The position numbers and the translations under genes are program-made. Under the pieces are notes generated by a model. The model saw only the letters and a list, made by a program, of their open reading frames with translations, was not told the DNA's origin and ran no database searches. This document shows, one piece after another, positions 56,019 to 64,000 of a stretch of DNA of 64,000 nucleotides; the first letter of the stretch is position 1, and every line of letters begins with the position of its first letter. Origin of the DNA: Xanthostigma xanthostigma (taxonomy: Eukaryota > Arthropoda > Insecta > Raphidioptera > Raphidiidae). Where the stretch lies: the NCBI GenBank assembly GCA_963575645.1, contig OY754466.1, positions 46,346,001 to 46,410,000 of the forward strand. The letters are read 5' to 3'.

Positions 56019-56531
56019 TAGGCTGTGTGCACGAAGCCTACTAGCGCCGCTAGTGGGTAATAGAGAACTATTGAACTCACTTTTTATGGAAATCTCGACA
56101 TGCTTGTATGTGTAAAAAAATGTAATAATAAAAACTTATATACCATAAAATTCAGATTGTAAACCATTATATAAATAGCATAACATAAAAGGTACGTGAG
56201 CATTAATTATTTATCAATTATGACGTACAATATATAAATAGTTAATTTGTTTACACTGACAGCGGAACGTCAAATTATGGCGCCAATGGTCTTTATTTTA
56301 CTTAAATCGCCATCAGTGCAACAGCCCGGAGCACAACAAGCATTTCCAGATCGCTTAGTTTTGTCCATGTTTTCTTTGTAATTAAAAAACTTCATAAAAT
56401 TAAAATATTTTCACTTTTAATAAACATTGCTCACTGAAATACGAAAAATTGATCTTGAAGTTTTCCCTAGTGCTCACCACAAACGCTTACTTCGAAAAAA
56501 TTTCTAACTCTGCCTCCTTGCACATAGCCCA
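56019..56531. mobile_element. Non-autonomous TIR element, standalone copy
   Basis: The ends TAGGCTGTGTGCACGAAGCC and GCCTCCTTGCACATAGCCCA are imperfectly inverted (about 15 of 20). It is the reverse-oriented relative of 2869-3306. Shared words include GACAGCGGAACGTCAAAT and TGGTCTTTATTTTACTTAA. Confidence 0.65.
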
Positions 56532-57018
56532 TAACAGCGGCTTTAAATTAATTTTGTCTATTATTATTAACTTTAATTTTTCAGGGTCTAGTTCACATTT
56601 GTTATTTGATCGTTCTAGAAAAGATTACTATTTAGTACCGTTCGTTTTGAAATTTATTTTAACTTACTTAAATTGTTTCAATATATTTTTGTTTCTACTG
56701 ATGACAGGTGCCTCGAAAATGTATATCCCAAAATTAAATTATTGTCGTTTAGAAGTGGCAAAAATATTTTTTTTAAAGTTTTAGCCCACGAGGCTAGTTT
56801 AGCCGCTAGATTTAACTGCTAGTTTACAAGCGTTAATTTTTGCGATGACTTTTATGTGTTCGCTTCACACGATGCACGTACTGCTTTGTAAATGGGTTTG
56901 GTGCGTGCGCAGTGACAGTTTGAATGTTTACAAAAGTGAACGTTTATTGTCTCTGAACAGAACACACACTATGACGCAGTGTTTGTTTGCAAACGTTTGT
57001 CCATGTCGTCCACGTGAC

Positions 57019-57522
57019 AATAGGTCATATGCATAAAACTCCAAATTGGTTAAAATTTTTATTTCGAAATATATTTTAGTTCTTGATCATAACGTAATGG
57101 TTATTTTAGTAATCTAATCACTGAAAAAAATACAAATAATAAAAAAGAAATGTAGAAAATAAGCGCTATTTTCGAATTTTCAAAACGCATCGTGACGTCA
57201 GAGTATATATCAACAACAGTTTTCATGACGACTGTGTCGTCTCACAGTAAGATTATGTCAGTATTTAGAGAAAACAACAAATAAACTTCATTTAGAACAT
57301 TGATAATTTGACATCAAGGTTGGCATGCATCGTATATCATGACGTCACATAAGCCCGCGAACATGGCCGATTGTTTAAACTGTCTATTTTTGAATGTGAA
57401 ATTTAATATTTTTTTTCTTATGATAATATTACATTTTTAAATGATTATCAATTTTTTTCCGTATTATGGTTGACTAAATAATCTATTAAAAATATAAAAA
57501 AAAATCATGCATATGCCCTATT
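57019..57522 (+). mobile_element. TIR DNA transposon (AATAGGTC family), copy 2, uninterrupted
   Basis: The ends AATAGGTCATATGCAT and ATGCATATGCCCTATT are inverted. It lies within the hAT sequence exactly where 27915-27925 is continuous (GTGACAA, then GGTACTGTTTCC). It lacks the block nested in copy 1. Confidence 0.78.
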
Positions 57523-57744
57523 GATACTGTTTCCTGATTGGCTCAAAACAAACAAACAAGCAAGAAACATAGCCCCGGTACTAATTTTGAAGTCCATCTT
57601 GTCACCTCGCACGGAAACAAGCCCAGCAGTGTTTTCAGCCTCGTGTGCAGCGGCCTTTACTGATAAAAATTCGGGCACCCATAAATAAATTGTTTTAAAC
57701 ACTCTACTCTTTCGTTGTTGTTTGAAGCCGGCCCTGACTCTCTA

Positions 57745-58005
57745 AGTTGAGTCCGTATTTAAATTTTAATCAGCAAAACTGTACAGTTTTCCCTTCCTGT
57801 TTCTCAATTTTCAGTGTTTCCGTTTTCCTAACTTCTCATTTACACGCGACTTTTATTATAGTTCTACTATGTTATACACAAGTGTAGGTACCGTATAGTT
57901 GATATGTATGACAGACCTCATGTAGAATCAGACCATATATAAACAGTCTAGGTCGTATGTATACGGCCTATATTAAGCAGACTGTATGTTCTTGGACAAA
58001 ATTTC
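57745..58005. other. Unassigned, grading into the minisatellite
   Basis: GTCGTATGTATACGGCC words from 57950 look like diverged satellite units. Confidence 0.4.
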
Positions 58006-58668
58006 ATATACGGACTAGACCGTATACATAGGAACTAGATCGTATACATAGGGGCTAAACCGTATACATATAGGGACTAGACCGTATACATAGGGACTAG
58101 ACCGTATACATAGGGACTAGACCGTATACATATAGGGACTAGACCGTATAGATAGGGAATAGACCGTATGCAAACGGATTAGACCGTATACATAGGGACT
58201 AGACCAGGGGTGCCCAACCAGTCGATCGCGGCGTAATTTTAAGTAGATCTTTATACTTTATCTATTCTAACATCCAAAAATTCAATTTTCAAACTAAATC
58301 GATTAGCTTTTTCATCATATACTCCCGCCTTTGAAAATATTGCCAAATCTGGACAGTGTCAGCGATCTCAAAATACTTCACCATATTCCTAATTTTGTTT
58401 CTTTATTTTTTTATATGACTATACTCGATACTGTATAATTTTTGTTCCCACTTAAATGTTTAATAAACTTTCTATATTTGCAACGTTATAAAAACGATTT
58501 TTATTTTTTCCCGCATATTGGTAGATTGCGATGACACTATTTAAAAAAAAGTAGATCGCACCTGGTAATAGGTTGGGCAGCCCTGGACTAGACCGTATAC
58601 AAACGGACTAGACCGTATACATAGGGACTAGACCGTATACATACGGACTAGACCGGACTAGACGGCTT
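58006..58668. repeat. 20-bp minisatellite split by a hAT element
   Basis: The unit GGACTAGACCGTATACATAG is repeated about nine or ten times before 58204 and about four times after 58586, with unit-length variants (ATATAG, CAAACG). The two parts were one array before the insertion. Confidence 0.9.
58205..58585. mobile_element. hAT MITE inserted in the minisatellite, 8-bp duplication
   Basis: It starts CAGGGGTGCCCAACC and ends GGTTGGGCAGCCCTG. GACTAGAC stands on both sides (58197-58204 and 58586-58593). Subterminal GTCGATCGCGGCG on the left and AGTAGATCGCACC on the right are partly inverted. 381 bases, non-coding. Confidence 0.88.
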
Positions 58669-59532
58669 GTCTGGCTGATTTTATTAAAAAAGTAGTTTGA
58701 AAAGTTAGGTGATAATAAATTCATGCTAGTCATGAATTTTTATCACTCCCCTAAGTGTACATATTTATCTGTTTTTGTAACATATTTGTTGAAAACAACG
58801 AAAAAGCATTATGCAAATTAGGTATCTAATTAAAAAATAATATTCATTGAATTGTTGTGTTAGCACAAATATTGATTAGCTTATCTCTTAATTATCAGTG
58901 TTATGTACAGGCTATTGATTTTTCATTAAAAAGTTGACAGTGTGGAAAAATTGACTGGTTTAGCTTGTTAAAACAACCCCATATATTTTGTGATAAAAAA
59001 GTACCTACATTAAAATAAAAATCGAAATGAACATTGCTGTAGGTTCTTATTGATTATTAATGATAAGTTTGTTGTCCAAAAAATAAGAACTTAAAGGTAG
59101 ACACGTTTTTATTAGCTTCATCTGTATGTTTGTATCTATGTGACGAAATCTTTAAGGAGGTTGATCCGTTACAGTCCCAATAAAAAGTAAGACGAATTCT
59201 AAATGGGAACTTTTATAGTCTATAAGACGATGATACCAATAAATTATTGTCATAAAGGCATAAATAATTATTTTTTTAATATTAATTAATTATTTCAGTA
59301 CTTTATACTTAATGGACTAACTTTTGAATTTTTTGTACAAAGTTAGGTTAAAAAAAATAAATTTATGTAAATATCTGTATTTTACATATTTTTTGCAGTA
59401 AATAATTAAAAAAAGAAATTAGAAGTAATAAAAATTTAAAAAATCATTAAAAAGTTGAAAATTCAGTTAAAATTGTTAAATCTGTCAAGAATAAAAGTCC
59501 ATAATCGAAAATTGCCAAGGTTTAATAATTTT
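58669..59532. other. AT-rich sequence without recognised features
   Basis: Nothing supported. Confidence 0.4.
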
Positions 59533-59922
59533 TATTCAACACGCGTGAGTAATATGTAATTTCGGGGCCCTGCTAAACGTGGGAGAAATAATATATTACT
59601 TCACTATAGTGTAATAATGAATTTTCTGGCGTGGGAGAAATAATGTATTACTTCACTAGTGTAATAATGAATTTTCTGGACCAATAGAAACTCAGTAGCA
59701 AGCCCAAGCGCTAAATAATGAAAAAAACTGCAAGTAGCTTCTGGACCAATAGGAACGTGGTAGGCGGTATTGTATACTTATATGAAAACAGCATCGCAAT
59801 TCAGCGAAATCATGGCAATCTTGTGTATACACTGACGGTGGTACGTCAATCAATGAAGTGATTTATTATTTTTCCCTCTTTTATCAGGGCCCCGATTACA
59901 TATTACTCCTGCTAGTTGAATA
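59533..59922. mobile_element. TIR element with TATTCAAC ends
   Basis: TATTCAACACGCGTGAGTAA and, at the right, TTACTCCTGCTAGTTGAATA are inverted. The arms continue ATATGTAATTTCGGGGCCCTG / CAGGGCCCCGATTACATAT. Inside, about 50 bases around GTGGGAGAAATAAT and TGTAATAATGAATTTTCTGG are duplicated in tandem. Confidence 0.72.
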
Positions 59923-59924
59923 AA

Positions 59925-60060
59925 GTATTATGTGCGACTATTGATCGAAGGAGAATATTCCACTCGCGTGTGTTTTACCGCACTCGCTGCGCTCGTGCGG
60001 CAAATTTCACGCTCATGGAATCTTCTCCTTCTCTCACTAGTCGCACAATATACTATTTTT
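59925..60060. mobile_element. Fold-back element adjacent to the TATTCAAC element
   Basis: TATTATGTGCGACTA, GAAGGAGAATATTCCA and ACCGCAC on the left pair with GTGCGG, TGGAATCTTCTCCTTC and TAGTCGCACAATATA on the right around a GC-rich centre. Confidence 0.65.
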
Positions 60061-60596
60061 ATTGATTAAAAGTCTCCTAATTAAATTGGAAAAAATATTA
60101 AAATATGCGTAAGACATCGATGATTTACATAGATAATTTTCGGAACTGCTGACATTATTTGCTTATTTGCAAAAAATTAAAATGAACAGTTTGCATGCTA
60201 GCTTGACATATTTTCCATAAGACTAGGTACGTGAAAAGTTTTTTTTTAATTTTTAACTTTATAAATCTCCTAATGATTTTGGATTTTTTACAGAAAATTT
60301 TGTCATAAAAAAATCTTTTAAAAAAACTTTATTTCAGATTTTTTTCATTATCTTCGTAAAACGGCTCAACCTCCTTAAAATTAAATTTTATCCACTTTCA
60401 GACATCTGAATAATTTGAAATTTTTCACACGTGTTAAGAACCCATGACAGTACAATATTTATAAATAACTGAAATTTTCATATAAATTAATTAACTTGAA
60501 AAATTACTATAAGCAGGCTAACGAGCCGTATAGCGATGTGCGTAGCGTTGCCTATTCTGTAGGCGTGGTTTTTAGCGAGATAATTAAAATTATGGT
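60061..60596. other. AT-rich sequence without recognised features
   Basis: Nothing supported. Confidence 0.4.
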
Positions 60597-60803
60597 TGAA
60601 AAAAAAAACTACAAAAAACACGCTTTTATACGAATGTGCATTAAAAAGAAAAAAATAATTTTTAAATATGTAGGTATAAAGATTTTGTCGTTCCTATCGC
60701 TGTTGAACAAAATCTTTATATTTAAAAATTATTTTTTATTTTTTAGTGCTCATAGCTATAAAAGTCTGTTAGTTGTTTTTATAAACTATTTTTTTTTTGT
60801 TTT
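60597..60803. repeat. AT-rich inverted repeat
   Basis: AAAAAATAATTTTTAAATAT and AAAGATTTTGTCG on the left pair with the right side around TATCGCTG. The outer parts (ACACGCTTTTATACGAATG) pair less well. The long open frame across it looks like a by-product. Confidence 0.55.
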
Positions 60804-62019
60804 GCAGCCTGATTTCGCCCGGGTAGACCTTAATTTGACAACCTATTACCTATGATTCGTACTACTTACGGGTATAATTAAATCACATCTGTATCAGAAT
60901 TTCAAATTAAAAAAAAATCTTTCAGACGTGTTTCAAGTATTTCAGATCGTTTGTTATGGTATGAAAGATCGTGTGCCGTTAATAATATAAAAGGCCTTTG
61001 TTTACGTCAGACTGTTGCGTGATTCAGTCAGTTTAGCCGTTTTAATTTTTTAAAAAGCATGTTCTTTTTTCTGACTGTTTGTCACTCAACAAAATGAAAT
61101 TATTTCGCAAGAAAAAGACACATTTTTGTTTTTATTTTTTTTTTGTATATCTGAAATTGAACTTCTTTACGCACGGTAGAGTGACTTGGATTCATCTGAC
61201 GGAAATCAAATCAAGTTCCGTTGTTAAGTATATATAACTTGATTATCACATTTCACAGAATAATTATAATTTCAACCAAAAAAATTTATGAAATTTTACA
61301 TATTAATAAAAAAAGTGGATTTCTCAATTAATTGGAAATTTTTGAAATCATCAAACATTTTTCAAATAATATCATAGATAAAAATTAAATAAGATTGTCG
61401 GTAATACAGAACACAACAAATTTTTCGCGGATATCATCCAACATCACAACCTTTGAATTAGTTATCAATAAGATTAACAGAATTGTGTATATAAATGATA
61501 AATAATTCATGTTTTATGTCTCAATTTATTTTACAAAATTGTTTTAAAAATTTTCTTTTGCACATTGACATGGCATTAATATTCATAAAAAAAATTTATA
61601 TAAGGACAATTTCTTTGAAAAATTATTGATGACTAATTATTCACTTATATTTTATAATGGAAGTTACGGAAACTTGAGTTTTTAAAAAATGAGAATTGTC
61701 AGTTTTTTTAAAAAACGATAAGAAGTTCTCAAATTTTGATGTAAGTAGTATAATAATTGTACATTTTGGTTAGAATTCATAAATTTTATATTTTCGTTAA
61801 TAGATAGATATCTATATTATGTGAATAGCAGTAAGATTTTTTATTGCTTAATTTTTAAATAATCTTAAAAAAATCTTTTCAAAAGCTTAAAAGTTTTTCC
61901 TGAATAGATTAATTGAATCATTTTTTAAGGAAACATTTTGTATCAATACCCGTACTCCCACCATATTTGACCGTTCTTCCACCATGTGCGGCAGTACTTT
62001 CATCATCCCTTATTAAATA
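60804..62019. other. AT-rich, mostly unassigned
   Basis: A CTGATTTCGCCCGGG word near 60812 recalls Helitron ends. GGTGG..ACGG motifs on the minus strand near 61965-61990 match a pair near 52.1 kb. No genes seen. Confidence 0.35.
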
Positions 62020-62212
62020 CTAGCGGCCCGGTCTGTCCTTGCCCGAATTTTTAGGCGACTTACGTTGCAAAATTGGTCTCCACGAAAGGTGTTTTTATTT
62101 TAGCGTGATTCTAAATATTGATGAAAAAAATTTAAACTCGGAAAAGTAGTTTTAGAGATTACCTCCTACATCCAAACTTACAAACTTTACCTCTTTATAA
62201 TATTAGTATAGA
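62020..62212 (-). mobile_element. Short complete Helitron
   Basis: Minus strand: A|TCTATACTAATATTATAAA, then GAGGTAAAGTTTGTAAGTTT, ending GACCGGGCCGCTAG|T. Only 193 bases. The TACTAATATTATAAAGAGG start is one I recall from many Lepidopteran Helitrons. Confidence 0.75.
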
Positions 62213-62261
62213 TATTCGATATCGTGTCCATCGTGATAATAATGTTAAGAAAATCGCCGAG
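62213..62261. repeat. Flank shared with the Helitron at 8521
   Basis: CGTGTCCATCGTGATAATAA and AAGAAAATCGC directly beyond the Helitron 5' end also occur beyond the 5' end of the Helitron at 8521-8612 (from 8617). Confidence 0.55.
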
Positions 62262-62580
62262 AAACGGTAATTCCCGTACCGGCCACCTTGTTGAGGTTTT
62301 TCATGGTTTCCCACAATAATTCCAGATAAAAGATATCGAGATGGTTCCTTATTCAAGGCCATGGCGGATTACCTGTCAAATTCCTATGCTCAATACTTGC
62401 CTACCTTATCCTAATTTCCCAAAAAAAAAATCCTTCATTCACCCATTGCTATTGCAAGTTGAAGTGCAGTAGAATATAACGGGAAGTTTGATAGATGGAA
62501 AATAATAACGGTGCGAATGGCGTATGTTATGACACAAAGTCGAAAAACGGACGTTAAACGCATTATTATTATTATTATTA
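62262..62580 (+). mobile_element. SINE, head missing
   Basis: Collinear with 14672-15090 from GAAACGGTAATTCCCGTACC to GGACGTTAAACGCATTATTA, followed by an (ATT)n tail and an inverted (AAT)n run to about 62620. Confidence 0.75.
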
Positions 62581-62689
62581 TTAATAATAATAAATTATTA
62601 ATAATAATAATAATAATAATGTTTAGAAAAAATCGTAGGTATTTGTTAATACTCTTTACACGAAACATCGTACAATAAATAAATATAAT

Positions 62690-62830
62690 GTATTTTTCAA
62701 GTCTTAATTGATTAACGTCTGAATAGAACTCTTCAAATAAATAAAATTTTTTTTAGACAATATACTGACAAAAATTTTGTCAATATATTGTCTGAAAAAA
62801 ACTGGTCAATTTTATTTATTTGAATAATAT
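62690..62830 (-). mobile_element. LINE 3' end with a small hairpin insertion
   Basis: The minus-strand frame YLFEEFYSDVNQ matches the one near 29.9 kb. In front of it lies an inverted repeat, CAGACAATATATTGACAAAA and its complement, bounded by TTATTTATTTGAA / TTCAAATAAATAA. At 29.9 kb the same bounding words enclose only an (AAAT)n run. Confidence 0.5.
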
Positions 62831-63373
62831 ATTTTTGTCCACATACCTGCAATTTTTTCTTTAGTAAACATTTTTTTATATCATATAGGTATATGTGCAA
62901 ATTTTATGTATGTAAGTTTCACTTCTGTAGTTACGACTGATAATCCGACAGTACTTCGGAACGGAAGACGCCGAACTGATGAGATTCTGCTGTAATGCAT
63001 ACTTTATTATCCGGTAAAGTATTGAGTATTAGATGAAAACGGACTCGAATAAAAATTTCGTGGCATACGTTCATTTTCGATCGTTTCCAGTCTCGTATAT
63101 TCTGCTGAATTCGCTGAAATATAAACATTATGTAAACTGAACAATTCAACAAAGCTCTGTTGTTTTATCACGCTTGATATCAGCTTTGTGAAATCGTTTA
63201 CATTTTGTTTGTGCCAATCTTTTTCATGTGAGTTCGAACTGTGTATTACACATTTAACAGTATTTCAAAAATAGCTGATACAAAATGATTTTGTGCGAAT
63301 TAAAGAAATTCATAAAGAATCGTTTATAAAATATAAATATACCTAATGCTTATTTAAACAATGATTTACAAAT
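62831..63373. other. Sequence without recognised features
   Basis: Nothing supported. Confidence 0.4.
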
Positions 63374-63978
63374 AAAAAAAAATATTTACCGTTCACTTTT
63401 TACGGGTTATTAACTACTGGCCAAAGAGCCCGTCGGCAAAAATTTTACTGATACATACTCTCTCCAAACTTTGTATATGGTTTCATTAGGCCTAGTCTGA
63501 CATTTATTTCCTCTATGACTTTTCTTAATTTTGGGGCGTTTTCCCTCTAAATTTTCCGAAAGATGTCGTTTTGACAACATGTAAAAAATGTATAGATACT
63601 ATTTGTTTTTTAATTGGATAGCTTAAAAACTTCAACCAAAACGCTAAAATAATGTTCTGTGACAAATAACATGAACCATTTAAAATGTCTGACACCTCGA
63701 ATATGTTCGACATATTCGAGGTGTCAGACATTTGAAATTAAAAAACAAACAGTATCTATAAATTTTTTACATGTCGTCATAACGAAATCTTTCGGAAAAT
63801 TTAGAGGGAAAACGTCCCAAAATCAAAAAAAGTCATGGAGGAAATAGGTGTCAGACTAGGCCTAATGAAGCCATATACAAAGTTTGGAGAGAGTATGTAT
63901 CAGTAAAATTTTTGCCGACGGGCACTCTGACTATACATGTTTAGAACCCGTGAAAAGTGAACGGTAAATATTTTTTTT
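63374..63978. mobile_element. 605-bp fold-back element with an inner perfect hairpin
   Basis: The arms (about 245 bases) pair through TATTTACCGTTCAC, CCGTCGGCAAAAATTTTACT, CTCTCTCCAAACTTTGTATA and TTAGGCCTAGTCTGACA. In the loop, 63683-63733 is itself a perfect 23-bp-stem hairpin (ATGTCTGACACCTCGAATAT and complement) with loop TTCGA. The rest of the loop, 63618-63682, is unpaired. Target duplication is not resolved. Confidence 0.85.
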
Positions 63979-64000
63979 AACATTTTTAACATACTTAATG

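Larger units (their letters stand above)
55944..57736. mobile_element. hAT element (CAGGGCCGGC ends) with two nested insertions
   Basis: It starts CAGGGCCGGCTCTTTAG and ends AAGCCGGCCCTG. Flanks ACTCCTAA and ACTCTCTA fit an eroded 8-bp duplication. Its interior is related to 27675-27992. It contains a TIR element at 56019-56531 and the AATAGGTC element at 57019-57522. Net of these it is about 0.78 kb. No transposase was recognised. Confidence 0.65.

Noticed and set aside
57505-57702. 65-codon minus-strand frame with a signal-peptide-like stretch
   Set aside because: It lies inside the nested hAT and starts in the AATAGGTC element end; no family resemblance.
60496-60855. 119-codon plus-strand open frame
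   Set aside because: Most of it is Lys/Phe-rich translation of an AT-rich inverted repeat.
63525-63847. Two open frames with nearly the same peptide on opposite strands
   Set aside because: The similarity follows automatically from the inverted arms.

Overview
The window looks like intergenic or deep intronic DNA from an arthropod, most probably a moth or butterfly. It is AT-rich and I find no complete host gene. It is packed with insect-type transposable elements: non-autonomous Helitrons (5' A|TC, 3' hairpin, CTAG|T), the repeat sharing the words AACCGACTTC and GGAGGAGGTTC, jockey-like LINE 3' ends with simple-repeat tails, and tRNA-derived SINEs. The Lepidoptera assignment rests on my memory that several of these repeats are common in moth and butterfly assemblies; it was not checked by search.

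Layout. 0-8 kb: LINE remnants, a 0.9-kb inverted-repeat transposon with a second element inside it, an AT-rich minisatellite and a Tc1/mariner deletion derivative. 8-14 kb: short Helitrons, a 795-bp fold-back element, a MITE with seven copies of a 10-bp palindrome, and a PIF/Harbinger element (TTA target duplication) whose transposase is split by an 863-bp fold-back element. 14-25 kb: a full SINE, several fold-back MITEs, and a 2.5-kb palindrome whose left arm carries a second copy of the 863-bp family while its right arm keeps the empty site. 22-32 kb: hAT elements with clear 8-bp duplications, two of them with hAT transposase C-terminal remnants, plus LINE and Helitron copies. 33-43 kb: a second mariner derivative, a Penelope-like remnant, long-TIR elements, a pogo-like element ending in a PHD finger, and nested MITEs. 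42-52 kb: three Helitrons carrying a degenerate tRNA-Lys-like module, one of them inside a pogo-like remnant. 52-64 kb: an (AT)n array, a Tigger-like MITE, a nested hAT, a 20-bp minisatellite split by a hAT, and a final 0.6-kb palindrome.

No genes work together as a pathway here. The biology is transposon nesting and decay. At least eleven fold-back structures lie in 64 kb, and several insertions can be proved from empty sites inside the window itself. The only hints of host gene sequence are a possible 56-bp exon near 46.7 kb and a GC-rich segment near 2.4 kb, both weak.
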